Shown: piece after piece, positions 33,598-42,547 of the stretch
How positions within the stretch are numbered: the stretch's first letter is position 1
How the letters are laid out: each line of letters begins with the position of its first letter
NCBI RefSeq assembly: GCF_965216485.1
Contig: NZ_OZ244162.1
Coordinates: 1,364,001 to 1,428,000 of the forward strand
DNA length: 64,000 bases
DNA from: Algiphilus sp965216485
Lineage (GTDB): Bacteria; Pseudomonadota; Gammaproteobacteria; Nevskiales; Nevskiaceae
Direction: 5' to 3'
Program-made: the position numbers and the translations under genes
Notes under the pieces: model-generated
Database searches by the model: none
The model's input: only the letters and a program-made list of their open reading frames with translations
Told to the model about the DNA's origin: nothing

Positions 33598-34586
33598 CCA
33601 CCGAGCCGCTGGCAATCACTGCATGGGCGCAGGCGCGGTTCGCGCCCTTTGCGGGCCGGCATGCGGTGATCACCGGCGCGGCCAGTGGCATTGGCTACGC
33701 CACGGCGCAGGCACTGGCTGCGCTGGGCATGCGGCTGACCCTGCTGGATGTCAACGCCGAGACGGGGGCGCACGCTGCGCACCACATCGCCGCCGAGACC
33801 GGCGCCGAGGTCCGTTTTGAAGCGCTGGATCTCAGCGACCTGGCGGCCGTGCAGCGGCTGTGCGCCGCATCGGCGTGGCCGGGCGTGGACCTGCTCATCA
33901 ACAACGCCGGCATTCTGCCGCCACTGCGGCGGCGCACCACCGCGCAGGGATACGAGCTGGCCTTTGCCATCAGTGTCTTCGGCCATTTCGCCCTGACCGC
34001 CGGATTGTGGGAGCAACTCGAGACGCAGCCGGCGGCGCGGGTGGTTTGGGTCAGCAGCCTGGTGCACCGCCAAGCACGCATCGACCTGGAGGATGTGCAT
34101 GGCGTGCGTGCCTATGAGGCACAGCGAACCTACAACCAGGCCAAGCTCGCCAGCCTGATGCTGGCGCTGGAGTGCGAGGCGCGGGCGCGCGCGAGCGGCA
34201 GTCGCGTGACCTCGCTGGCAGCGCATCCGGGGGTGGCCAAGACCGGCATTGGCCATAGTCGCGACGGGCAGCCGCGTCGCGGGCTGCACGACCACCTTAC
34301 CGACATTGCTTTCCACACCGTCATGCGCCTGCTCGGACGGCCGCCCGAGCTCGCGGCGCGCCCCATCGTGCAGGCTGCGGTGGATAGCGCAATTCCGGGC
34401 GGGAGTCTCTTTGGCCCGGGCGGACCGGGTGAAATGGCGGGGCGCTTGCGCCTGCTGCAACCCGCCGCGGCGGCGCGCGACGCCCAAGCCCGCCAGCGCC
34501 TGTGGCGCCTGTGCGAAGACGCCATTGGCAGGCCCTTCGCCATGCCAGAGGCCCAAGAACCACTACAAGGGAGGAGTACCGCATGA
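33594..34586 (+). CDS. Short-chain dehydrogenase/reductase, retinol dehydrogenase-like
   Basis: This 330-residue SDR has the TGAASGIG cofactor motif, NNAG (INNAGILPP), Ser in VSSLVH and YNQAK (Tyr, Lys). The extra length and the pattern after the active site resemble retinol dehydrogenase/WW-oxidoreductase-like SDRs that use bulky hydrophobic alcohols. It is coupled at both ends by ATGA overlaps, to the OYE-like gene before it and the DUF1295 gene after it. A steroid hydroxyl is the likely substrate, by context. Confidence 0.83.
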   Translation: MTTEPLAITAWAQARFAPFAGRHAVITGAASGIGYATAQALAALGMRLTLLDVNAETGAHAAHHIAAETGAEVRFEALDLSDLAAVQRLCAASAWPGVDLLINNAGILPPLRRRTTAQGYELAFAISVFGHFALTAGLWEQLETQPAARVVWVSSLVHRQARIDLEDVHGVRAYEAQRTYNQAKLASLMLALECEARARASGSRVTSLAAHPGVAKTGIGHSRDGQPRRGLHDHLTDIAFHTVMRLLGRPPELAARPIVQAAVDSAIPGGSLFGPGGPGEMAGRLRLLQPAAAARDAQARQRLWRLCEDAIGRPFAMPEAQEPLQGRSTA

Positions 34587-35449
34587 CCGAACGTGATCGT
34601 GCGCTGGCCATCATCTGGTTTGCCTACGCCGTGGCCATTGCCGCGGGCGCTCTGACGCTCTGGATTGTGCCCGGCGACCCGCTGTGGCGGGCATTGGTGG
34701 CGGACATCGTGGCCACGGTGGTGATCTGGCTGTTCAGCCGGGCCTACCGCAATTCCAGCTTCTACGACGCCTACTGGAGCGTGATTCCGCCCCTGCTGGG
34801 CTTCTACTGGTGGTGGGCGGCCGGCTCGGCGGCCGACCCGCGCGCGGGCATCGTGCTGGCACTGGTCTGCTTCTGGGCCGTGCGCCTCACCTACAACTGG
34901 GCACACCACTGGACCGGATTGCAGCATGAGGATTGGCGTTACCCCATGGTGCGTGATCGGCATCCCCGCATGGCGCTGTTCACGGATTTCTTCGGCATCC
35001 ATTTCTTCCCGACCATCCAGGTCTTTCTGGGCTGCCTGCCGCTCTACGCCGCGGTGAGCCTGGGGGGCGGCCCGTTGAACTGGCTGGACGCGCTGGCCAT
35101 CGTGGTCACGCTGGGTGCCGTGTTCATCGAGATGATCGCCGACATCCAGTTGCGCGGCTTTCTCAAGACCGCGCAGCCGGGCGAGGTCATTCGTAGCGGG
35201 CTGTGGGGCTGGTCGCGGCACCCGAATTACTTCGGCGAGATCAGTTTCTGGGTGGGACTGATGCTCTTCGGTCTGGCAGCCTATCCGGAGGGCTGGTGGT
35301 GGCTCATCATCGGCGCCATTGCCATGACGGTCATGTTTGCCACGGTCAGCATCCCGATGATGGAAAAGCGCAGTCTCGAGCGTCGCCCGGCCTATGCCGA
35401 GGTGATGCGTGATGTCCCGATGCTGATCCCGCGCCCACCGCGTCGCTGA
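34583..35449 (+). CDS. DUF1295 membrane protein, steroid reductase-like
   Basis: This 288-residue membrane protein has seven or eight hydrophobic segments and the DUF1295 signature near the C-terminus (SGLWGWSRHPNYFGEISFWVG, in part WSRHPNYFGE), which binds NADPH in related 3-oxo-5alpha-steroid 4-dehydrogenases and isoprenylcysteine methyltransferases. A strong GGGAGGAG ribosome site lies just upstream of the ATG at 34583, which overlaps the preceding stop (ATGA). Within this operon, reduction of a steroid ring double bond is the best guess. A second, different reductase-like membrane protein is encoded by the convergent operon. Confidence 0.82.
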   Translation: MTERDRALAIIWFAYAVAIAAGALTLWIVPGDPLWRALVADIVATVVIWLFSRAYRNSSFYDAYWSVIPPLLGFYWWWAAGSAADPRAGIVLALVCFWAVRLTYNWAHHWTGLQHEDWRYPMVRDRHPRMALFTDFFGIHFFPTIQVFLGCLPLYAAVSLGGGPLNWLDALAIVVTLGAVFIEMIADIQLRGFLKTAQPGEVIRSGLWGWSRHPNYFGEISFWVGLMLFGLAAYPEGWWWLIIGAIAMTVMFATVSIPMMEKRSLERRPAYAEVMRDVPMLIPRPPRR

Positions 35450-35454
35450 GCACC

Positions 35455-36507
35455 ATGGCCGCACCGCATCCGTTGACCGTTCCCACCCACGCGGCCACCG
35501 CCGTGCCGGCGGGGTGGTACACCGTCGCGCACGGTCCAGCGCTTCCGGCCGGTGGCCTGCAGCCCGTGCAGGTGGGCGGCATCGATCTGGTGGTCTATCG
35601 CGCCGACGATGGCAGCGTGCATTGCGCGCACGACCGCTGCCCGCATCTGGGCGGGCGCTTCTCCTGCGGCGGTTCCGTCGACGGCGATTTGCTGGTCTGT
35701 CCGGTGCACGGCTTCGCCTTTGATCGCGACGGCGTCTGCCAACGCACCGGCTACGGCGGGGCGGCGGCACCCAAGGCGCGGACCCGGCAATGGCCCTGCA
35801 TGGAATGCAATGGCTGGATCCTCGTCTGGTTCCATCCCGAGGGCGCGCCACCGGCCTGGCAGCCCGAGCCGGTGTCGCCGGCCGACTATGGCCCGGCCAC
35901 GGTGTGGTGTGATGCGGTCGACGCCTCGGTGCAGACCATCATGGAGGGCATCGCCGACCAGGGTCATCTGGCAACGGTGCACGGCTACGATGCCGTGGCC
36001 CGCGAAGCCGCCTTCGACACCGAAGGCCCCTGTCTCACCACGGCCTATCGCTTCAGCAATGGCAGCGACGGCCCCGCGTGGTTGCCGTCGGCCCTGCGCC
36101 GGCGCCTGGCCAGCAGTGAGCAGGTGCGCTTCGACTATCGCGCCTGGGGCCTCGGCTATTCCGTCACCGATGTTGAGATCCCACGGCTCGGCCTGGGTAT
36201 GCGCACCTTCGTCAATCCCACGCCGCTTGGCCCGGGTCGCAGTCTGCTGTGGCATTCGATGGCGCTGCGCCGGATCACGCAGCGCGAGCGCATTCATCCG
36301 CTGATGCGACTTCTGCCCACAGGAGCGGTGGAAGCGCTGATGCAGCGCGTGCTGCGCCGGGGCTATCTGCGCGATATCCACGACGACATCCGTCTCTGGC
36401 AGACATTGGCACCGCCGGTCGAACCCGCGCTTGCCGCCGGCGACGGGCCGATCGCCAAGCACCGCCGCTGGGCAGCCCAGTTCTACGCCGCGCCCGTCGC
36501 GGACTAG
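35455..36507 (+). CDS. Second Rieske non-haem iron oxygenase
   Basis: This 350-residue oxygenase has a Rieske site at Cys62, His64, Cys82 and His85, and a catalytic iron site with Asp167, His170 and His175; the Asn normally three residues before the Asp is Gly164. It belongs to the KshA/cholesterol 7-desaturase branch rather than the ring-hydroxylating alpha-subunit branch. It is last in the hsaA operon, 5 bp after the DUF1295 gene. Its substrate is probably a steroid, at a position other than C9. A ferredoxin reductase must come from elsewhere. Confidence 0.82.
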   Translation: MAAPHPLTVPTHAATAVPAGWYTVAHGPALPAGGLQPVQVGGIDLVVYRADDGSVHCAHDRCPHLGGRFSCGGSVDGDLLVCPVHGFAFDRDGVCQRTGYGGAAAPKARTRQWPCMECNGWILVWFHPEGAPPAWQPEPVSPADYGPATVWCDAVDASVQTIMEGIADQGHLATVHGYDAVAREAAFDTEGPCLTTAYRFSNGSDGPAWLPSALRRRLASSEQVRFDYRAWGLGYSVTDVEIPRLGLGMRTFVNPTPLGPGRSLLWHSMALRRITQRERIHPLMRLLPTGAVEALMQRVLRRGYLRDIHDDIRLWQTLAPPVEPALAAGDGPIAKHRRWAAQFYAAPVAD

Positions 36508-36556
36508 GGGCGGGCGGCCAGGGGCGGCGCCGCCAAAGCGAGGGCGGAAGCGCGCC

Positions 36557-37354
36557 TCAGAAGCACCACTGCAAGGCCGCGATGCGCCCCTGGCGATCAA
36601 AATCGAAGAGTGCCAGGCCGTGGCCCGCATCGCTGCGGATGCTGGCCGTGACCTGGGTGCCGGCTGCCATCACCTTGTGCCATTGCAGTCCGCTCGCCTG
36701 CGCGAACAGAGCATCGAGATCGGCAAGTGGCACGCCGTCCACTTCGAAACGGGGCTCCGGCGCAAGCTGCGCCGTGGCCACGGCTCGCTCGTGGTTGCGC
36801 AGCGCGCGCAGCAGCATCTCCGCGCGTCGGCGGCCGTGTGCGCCGATGCCGCCGAAGCCGCGCGCAAAGCCGACGGCACCGGCCATGCCCTGCTGCGCCA
36901 GCATGTGGCGCGTCAGCCCGGCATAGGTGCGCACGCCCAGCCAGCCCTGGCTGAGGCTTTGCCGCACCATGCTGGCAAGTTCCCAGTGCGCATACAGTCG
37001 GTGAATGCGCAGCGCGCCGTCAGCCGTTGTGGTGAGCTGATAGCGCAGGTGCGCCGGCACGCTCAGCGCCAGGCCCGTGGCCATGCGGGTATGAATGGTC
37101 ACATCGCGCCAGACGAGGTCCTTGCAGACGCCTTCGTGGTCGACTTCGAAGGCGACGTCGTTGGGTGCGATGAAGGTGTCGTAGAAGCGCGCGATCGCTT
37201 CCGGGCCGAGGTGGGGACGTGCCCCCACCGGATCGTGCACCTCGGCATCTTCGCTGAACAGGCCCAGCCAGGTGTCGCGGTCATGCCGCGCCACCGCCTC
37301 AGGCGAGGCCTGCACGCAGGCCAGCATGGCCGCGATTCGGCTGCTAGAGGACAT
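36557..37354 (-). CDS. NTF2/ketosteroid isomerase-like protein with C-terminal extension
   Basis: The 265-residue protein begins with an NTF2-like domain (about 1-130) whose FSEDAEVHDPVGARP segment matches the isomerase motif around the catalytic base (Asp41 here). The partner Tyr14 and Asp99/100 of true isomerases are not conserved. The C-terminal half (about 140-265) looks like a degenerate second NTF2-like domain. It may be a dehydratase, hydratase or binding protein for a steroid intermediate. It is last in the minus-strand operon and overlaps the preceding gene by 11 bp. The 49-bp gap to the convergent Rieske gene holds the palindrome GGCGGCGCCGCC (36523-36534). Confidence 0.72.
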   Translation of the reverse strand: MSSSSRIAAMLACVQASPEAVARHDRDTWLGLFSEDAEVHDPVGARPHLGPEAIARFYDTFIAPNDVAFEVDHEGVCKDLVWRDVTIHTRMATGLALSVPAHLRYQLTTTADGALRIHRLYAHWELASMVRQSLSQGWLGVRTYAGLTRHMLAQQGMAGAVGFARGFGGIGAHGRRRAEMLLRALRNHERAVATAQLAPEPRFEVDGVPLADLDALFAQASGLQWHKVMAAGTQVTASIRSDAGHGLALFDFDRQGRIAALQWCF

Positions 37355-38135
37355 AGGGGATCAGCGCGCGGCGCTCGCGCGGATAGTCGGGGAACTGCTC
37401 GCGGTACCAGCGGTGGGTCGCCAGTGCGCGCGGCACCAGATTCGACGCCGAGATGAGCAGGATCATCACCCCGGGCAAGCCCCAGGTCAGGATGGCGAAG
37501 CCGGTCCAGGCGATGATCTCGCCGAGATACTGCGGATTGGACACCCAGCGGAAGCCGTAGCCATAGGGGATGCGATAGCGCGGCGCGTCGGCGGGCGGAT
37601 TCGGGGGGCGCAGGTGCCGCATCACCGACTCCGAGGTCAGGATCAGGAACAGCCCGAGCGCGTAGATCGCCAGCCCGATGAGAAAGCGCGGGTCCGTCAG
37701 CCATTGTGGGGTCAGATGGCTGCCGTACTCGGTGAACCACATCGCATGCAGATAGCCGTGGATGGCGGTCACGAACATGCCCATGGCCATGACCATCAGG
37801 CTGAAGCTGCTACGCGCACCCGGTGCGGCGCGGATGGCGAGCGGGAAGAACCAGCCCCGGTTGCCGTAGTGCAGCAACCAGAGGCCGGCGAGCACCAGCG
37901 TCGTCGTCGTCCAGGCCTCGGGACTGCTCTGCAGGAAGAAGAACAGAAAGACGACCGTGGCCGGAATCTCCATCAGCCACCAGCCGAGCTTGGGATGCAG
38001 ATTGACACCGCTGCCCTGCGCGAAGCGGCCGTAGGGCGCCGGTACGAAGATGCTGCCGAGCAGTGTCACGGCGGCAAAGGCCAAGCCAACGGCCAGTACC
38101 GTGTCGAACACCGGATCGCCGGTATACCAGGTCAT
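37344..38135 (-). CDS. Steroid 5alpha-reductase-like membrane protein
   Basis: This 263-residue protein has about seven membrane segments and the C-terminal signature of 3-oxo-5alpha-steroid 4-dehydrogenases (GYGFRWVSNPQYLGEIIAW and HRWYREQFPDYPRERRALIPYVL, in part HRWYREQFPDYP). It resembles eukaryotic SRD5A more than the DUF1295 protein at 34.6 kb does. The reaction would be NADPH-dependent reduction, or possibly the reverse, of the C4-C5 double bond in the membrane. It lies seventh in the minus-strand steroid operon. Confidence 0.82.
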   Translation of the reverse strand: MTWYTGDPVFDTVLAVGLAFAAVTLLGSIFVPAPYGRFAQGSGVNLHPKLGWWLMEIPATVVFLFFFLQSSPEAWTTTTLVLAGLWLLHYGNRGWFFPLAIRAAPGARSSFSLMVMAMGMFVTAIHGYLHAMWFTEYGSHLTPQWLTDPRFLIGLAIYALGLFLILTSESVMRHLRPPNPPADAPRYRIPYGYGFRWVSNPQYLGEIIAWTGFAILTWGLPGVMILLISASNLVPRALATHRWYREQFPDYPRERRALIPYVL

Positions 38136-38226
38136 GCCATCACTCCTTGTTCATGGCGAGCCGTCTCCGAAGGCCGTGCGAGTCACGCCGCGAAGACGGA
38201 AAGGCGCGCGGCGTGCGCGCTTGGAT

Positions 38227-39012
38227 TCACTCCACACCCGGCGCGCCGGGAAAGCCGACGTAGTACTGGCCGGTGAGCATGCCGCCGTCGACGGCGATCT
38301 CGGAGCCACACAGATAGGCAGCCGCGTCGCTGGCGAGGAAGGCGCTGACACGGGCGACCTCGTCAGGGTCACCGACACGCTGTAGGGGCACCATGCTGTA
38401 GCGCTTGTCGACTTCCTTGCGTTCCTCGGCGAAAGGATTGCCCATCGAGGTGTCCACGCCGCCCGGATGGACCGAATTCACCCGCACGCCGCGGTGGCCG
38501 TACTCCATGGCGGCGACGCGCGTCAGCCCGCGGATCCCCCACTTGCTGGAGCAGTAGGCGCCCAGGCCGTTGGCGCCCTTCATGCCGTCGGCGGAGGAGA
38601 TATTGACGATGGAACCCGCGCCCTGCGCCAGCAGCGTCGCGCCGATGATGCGGGTTCCCAGGAAGGTGCCGCAGAGGTTGATATCCAGCACATTGCGGTA
38701 GTCCTCCAGGCTGGTGTCCTGAAGGGTGCGGAAGAGCAGCACGCCGGCATTGTTGACCAGCACATCGATGCGGCCAAAGGCATCCAGCGTGGCGTCGCGC
38801 ACCGCTTCCCAGCTGGATGCTTCGCGGACATCGTGATGCTGAAAACGCGCGACCGCGCTGCCCAACTCCTCCTCCAGTGCCTTGCCTTCCGTGTCGAGCA
38901 CGTCGGCGATCATCACGCGCGCCCCTTCGGCCACGAAACGGCGCACGGTGGCCGCGCCCATTCCGCGTGCACCGCCCGTGATGATGGCCACCTTGTCCGC
39001 CAGCTGTGCCAT
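38227..39012 (-). CDS. Short-chain dehydrogenase, 3alpha/20beta-HSD-like
   Basis: This 261-residue classical SDR has TGGARGMG, NNAG, Ser in NISSADG and YCSSK (Tyr, Lys), followed by VNSVHPGGVDTSM. The pattern resembles 3alpha,20beta-hydroxysteroid dehydrogenases of actinobacteria and related enzymes. A GAGGGAGAC ribosome site precedes the ATG at 39012. The gene lies in the minus-strand steroid operon, 126 bp after the preceding SDR. The oxidised position is a guess from similarity. Confidence 0.82.
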   Translation of the reverse strand: MAQLADKVAIITGGARGMGAATVRRFVAEGARVMIADVLDTEGKALEEELGSAVARFQHHDVREASSWEAVRDATLDAFGRIDVLVNNAGVLLFRTLQDTSLEDYRNVLDINLCGTFLGTRIIGATLLAQGAGSIVNISSADGMKGANGLGAYCSSKWGIRGLTRVAAMEYGHRGVRVNSVHPGGVDTSMGNPFAEERKEVDKRYSMVPLQRVGDPDEVARVSAFLASDAAAYLCGSEIAVDGGMLTGQYYVGFPGAPGVE

Positions 39013-39138
39013 GTCGTCTCCCTCTTGTTGTCGTGGACGACATGCTTGCGCAGGCCACGACGGGCCGGCCTCATGCAAACGGAGCAGCGCGGCCCGCAGC
39101 GGCCGGAGCCAGTCTGGCGGACCGGCTGAGCGGTACCG

Positions 39139-40008
39139 CTACTGGACGATGGCGGGGTGGGCCTGCACCGGTGCGCCCAGCATCTCACGGTGCGAGGGCG
39201 GCACACGCCCATCGCGCTCGGCGATGCCGTATTCCTGGGCCAGTTCGGCGCCGACCACGGTCTGACCGGAACGCTCGGCGCGCTTGGGATCGTTGTAGAG
39301 CGCGCTGATGATGTGCCCGGTGAACTCAGGCGTTTCCGCGATCTCCCAGAAGCCGGCGTACTTCTCCGGCTCGCGCGCCATGACGCGGCGGGTGCGGTCG
39401 GTCTGCAGCATGCCCATCCAGATAGAGGCCGTGGCCACGTTGTGCGGCTTGAAATCCACCGCCATATCGGCCGCGAACTTGTCGACCGCCACCTTCTGGG
39501 CGCCGTAGGCCGGGCCGTGCATGTAGCAGCGCGCACCAAAGGACGAGGTGAACACCACCAGGCCGCCGCCGCGTGCCACCAGCAGCGGTGCGGCGTACCA
39601 GCTCGCCACATAGCCGGAGCGGATGCCCACATCGAAGACCCGCGTCATGTCGAGCGGCTTTTCCCAGAAGGGGCCGGGCTCGATGAGCTGGTCGTGCAGG
39701 AAGGTGGCGTTGTTGACCAGGATGTCGAGGCCGCCCTGCTCGCTGCGCACCCGATCGAAGAGGTCGGCGACCTGGCCGTCGTCGCCGTGGTCGCAGACGG
39801 CGGCGATGCCCTGGCCACCTGCGGCCGTCACCAGCTCCGCGGTATGGGCCACGGTGCCCGGCAGGTCCGCGTCGCCTTCGTTGACGGTGCGCCCGGTGAC
39901 GTAGACGGTGGCGCCGTGGCTGCCCAGCGCCACTGCGATGCCCTTGCCGGCGCCACGCGAGGCACCGGTGACAACGGCCACCTTGCCGCTCAAATCCTGG
40001 TTGCTCAT
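39139..40008 (-). CDS. Short-chain dehydrogenase, DHRS1-like
   Basis: This 289-residue SDR has TGASRGAGKGIA, NNATF in place of NNAG, Ser in TSSFGA and YGAQK. The spacing and the long C-terminal tail after the active site are like DHRS1-type SDRs. It overlaps the acyl-CoA ligase stop by four bases (ATGA), so the two are probably made together, and the substrate may be a CoA-activated or keto steroid fragment. Confidence 0.8.
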   Translation of the reverse strand: MSNQDLSGKVAVVTGASRGAGKGIAVALGSHGATVYVTGRTVNEGDADLPGTVAHTAELVTAAGGQGIAAVCDHGDDGQVADLFDRVRSEQGGLDILVNNATFLHDQLIEPGPFWEKPLDMTRVFDVGIRSGYVASWYAAPLLVARGGGLVVFTSSFGARCYMHGPAYGAQKVAVDKFAADMAVDFKPHNVATASIWMGMLQTDRTRRVMAREPEKYAGFWEIAETPEFTGHIISALYNDPKRAERSGQTVVGAELAQEYGIAERDGRVPPSHREMLGAPVQAHPAIVQ

Positions 40009-41597
40009 GCTGTCTCCTGCTGCATTGTTTTGGCTGCCTCGTCACGCAGGGTGTACTTCAGCACCTTGCCGGAGGCATTGGTAGGAAGGTGATCGCGGAC
40101 GGCAACGAAGCGCGGCACCTTGTAGTTGGCCATCTGCTCGCGGCACCATCCCTTGAACTCGGCTTCGTCGAGGCTGGCGTCGCCGCGCGGCACGATGAAG
40201 GCCATGCCGACCTCGCCCATGCGCGCATCCGGCACACCAACCACCGCGACCTGGCCCACCGCCGGATGCGCGGCGATCAGGCGCTCGATCTCGGCGGGGT
40301 AGCAGTTGAAGCCACCGCAGATGTACATGTCCTTCAGGCGGTCGGTGATGCGCAGGTAACCGTGTTCGTCGAGGCTGCCCACATCGCCGGTATGGAACCA
40401 GCCGGCCGCGTCGATGGCGCGCAGGGTCGCGATGCGGTCATCGAGGTAGCCCTGCATCACGTTGTAGCCGCGCACGACGATCTCGCCGGTCTCGTTGGGG
40501 CCCAGGAGATGGCCCTCGTCATCCATGCAGCGCACGTCGATGTCGCGGATCGGGCGGCCGCAGGTGCTGACGATGGTCTCGGCGTCGTCATCGGGCGCGC
40601 ACAGCGTGACGATGCCGCAGGTCTCGGTCAGCCCGTAGCCAGTGAGCACGATCTCGAAGCCGATCTCCTTGCGGATGCGCTCGATCAGGCTGGGTGCGAC
40701 CGCTGCGGCACCCGTAATGGTGGCGCGCAGGCTGGACAGGTCGCGTTGGCCCTGCTGCAGCGCGTCGAGCAGGCTGACGAAGAGCGTTGGCGGCCCGGGC
40801 AGCACGGTGATCGCGTCCTTCTCGATGCGGTCGATGACGGCATCGGCGTCGAATACGGCCTGCGGATACACCGCCATGCCGTGCATCAGTCCGGCCAGCC
40901 AGCCCACCTTGTAGCCAAAGGCGTGGAAGAAGGGATTGACCACCAGATAGCGGTCATTGCTGGACAGCGCCATGGTGCGCGACCACTCGCGGATGACGCG
41001 CAGATTCTGCCCATGCGCGGTCACCACGCCCTTGGGCAGGCCGGTGGTGCCCGAGGTGAACATGATGTCCATCACCGTGTCGCCGTCGATGGTGGCAATG
41101 CAGCGATCCACCTGTGCCGTGGCATCCTCCGGCGCCTGCGCCAGGAAGGCGTCCCAGTCGAGGGTGTCGCCTTCGGCGTCGTGCAGGGCGACGATATGCT
41201 CCAGGCTGTCCGGCCGGTGGCCTTCGATCAGGCTGGGGTAGTACTCGCCCAGGAAGCGGCCGGCGCAGAACAGCACCCGGGCGCCGCTTCTTTCGAGGAT
41301 GTAGCCGGCTTCCTGGCCGCGCATGCGCGTGTTGATCGGCACCAGTGCCGCTCCCAGGCTGTGGATGGCCAGGGCCGCCATCACCCACTGCACGCTGTTG
41401 GGCGCCCAGATGGCGACGCGATCACCGGGCGTCACGCCCAGTGCGAGCAGGGCGCCGGCCGCGCGATAGCGAATGGCGTCGAGTTCCTTGTAGGTGGTGA
41501 CCTGGCCGTTCTCATCGACCAGCGCGGGACGATAGCCGAAGCCCCGTACCACGTTGGCGAAGACCGCCGGTGTGCTTTGTGGTTGATTTGCCTTCAT
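40005..41597 (-). CDS. Acyl-CoA synthetase (AMP-forming), FadD3-like
   Basis: This 530-residue adenylate-forming ligase has the P-loop TSGTTGLPKG (about 183-192), the YGLTETCG adenine motif, WFHTGDVG and the hinge/C-terminal domain ending in the catalytic Lys of NASGKVLK. It activates a carboxylic acid as acyl-AMP and then as CoA thioester. In a steroid operon the acid may be a side-chain acid or the C/D-ring propanoate (HIP), as for FadD3. The actual substrate is unproven. It is followed by the DHRS1-like SDR with an ATGA overlap. Confidence 0.87.
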   Translation of the reverse strand: MKANQPQSTPAVFANVVRGFGYRPALVDENGQVTTYKELDAIRYRAAGALLALGVTPGDRVAIWAPNSVQWVMAALAIHSLGAALVPINTRMRGQEAGYILERSGARVLFCAGRFLGEYYPSLIEGHRPDSLEHIVALHDAEGDTLDWDAFLAQAPEDATAQVDRCIATIDGDTVMDIMFTSGTTGLPKGVVTAHGQNLRVIREWSRTMALSSNDRYLVVNPFFHAFGYKVGWLAGLMHGMAVYPQAVFDADAVIDRIEKDAITVLPGPPTLFVSLLDALQQGQRDLSSLRATITGAAAVAPSLIERIRKEIGFEIVLTGYGLTETCGIVTLCAPDDDAETIVSTCGRPIRDIDVRCMDDEGHLLGPNETGEIVVRGYNVMQGYLDDRIATLRAIDAAGWFHTGDVGSLDEHGYLRITDRLKDMYICGGFNCYPAEIERLIAAHPAVGQVAVVGVPDARMGEVGMAFIVPRGDASLDEAEFKGWCREQMANYKVPRFVAVRDHLPTNASGKVLKYTLRDEAAKTMQQETA

Positions 41598-41744
41598 TCC
41601 AGATGTCGCATGCGCAATTAAGAGGATGTCGGCCGACCGGGGCCGCGCGGTTTCCGACTGTGGCAGGCATCGGCAAGGCCTTTACCGGCCATCGGGGGAT
41701 CGCGCTGGGGCAGGGGCGTCATGGATGCGTTGCGCCGGCGGAGC

Positions 41745-42509
41745 TCAATCGCCCCACATGGACCAGCCGTTGTCGACGCGCATTTCGGCGCCGTTGACGA
41801 AACGCGATTCGTCGGAGGCCAGGAAGAGCACCATGGTGGCGATGTCGCGCGGCTCGGCGATGCGCGCCATGGCTTCCTCCATGTCCTTCATCTCCGGCAG
41901 TTGTCCGGGCTGCACGGTCTCGTGCAGGTGCGCCACCATCGGCGTCTTGATGCCGTCGGGCACGACGGCATTGCAGCGAATGGCCAGGCCATGGCGCTTG
42001 CAATGCGCGGCCACGCTGCGGGTCAGCGCGCTGACGGTGCCCTTGGAGGCGCTGTAGGCCGCGAAGGCGGACATGCCGAGAATGGCCGAGATCGAGGACA
42101 TATTGATGATCGAGCCACTCGGGCGCTTCTTCATCGCTTCCAGGCCGTACTTGCAGCCCAGGAAGTAGCCGTCGGCGTTGGTGGTCTGGATCTGGCGCCA
42201 CAGGTCGAGGGAGGTCTCCTCGATGCTGCCCGCACGCAGGATGCCGGCATTGTTGACCAGGATGTCCACGCCTCCGAAAGCGGCCTCGGTCTCCGCGATC
42301 ACGCGCTGCCAGTCGGTCTCGGAGGCGATATCGTGCGCCATGAAGCGTGCGGCATCGCCGAGCGCTGCGGCGGTCTCGCGGCCGCGCGCCTCGTCGATAT
42401 CGGTCAGCACCACGCGGGCACCTTCGGCCACCAGCAGGCGGGCGTCCTCGGCGCCCAGTCCTCCCGCGGCTCCGGTGACGATGGCGACCTTGTCCTTGAC
42501 TCGATCCAT
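41745..42509 (-). CDS. 3beta/17beta-hydroxysteroid dehydrogenase-like SDR
   Basis: This 254-residue protein follows the Comamonas 3beta/17beta-HSD closely in the central region: INMSSISAILGMSAFAAYSAS then KGTVSALTRSVAAHC, and VVPDGIKTPM. The cofactor motif TGAAGGLG, NNAG, catalytic Ser, Tyr and Lys (YSASK) are all present. It likely oxidises the 3beta- or 17beta-hydroxyl of steroids with NAD+, which gives the 3-keto substrates of KSI, KshA and KstD. It lies 38 bp after the flavoprotein gene in the minus-strand operon. Confidence 0.85.
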   Translation of the reverse strand: MDRVKDKVAIVTGAAGGLGAEDARLLVAEGARVVLTDIDEARGRETAAALGDAARFMAHDIASETDWQRVIAETEAAFGGVDILVNNAGILRAGSIEETSLDLWRQIQTTNADGYFLGCKYGLEAMKKRPSGSIINMSSISAILGMSAFAAYSASKGTVSALTRSVAAHCKRHGLAIRCNAVVPDGIKTPMVAHLHETVQPGQLPEMKDMEEAMARIAEPRDIATMVLFLASDESRFVNGAEMRVDNGWSMWGD

Positions 42510-42547
42510 GGGCGGCGATTCCTGTGGCGTGTGGGCGGCGGTCGGGC

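Noticed and set aside
34130..35851. A 573-codon minus-strand frame across the SDR, DUF1295 and Rieske genes
   Set aside because: Arg- and Pro-rich antisense translation without any motif; the overlapping sense operon is well supported.
36523..36534. Palindrome GGCGGCGCCGCC between the convergent steroid operons as a terminator
   Set aside because: It has no loop bases of its own and no T-run; such GC palindromes are frequent in this sequence, so it is only mentioned under the neighbouring gene.
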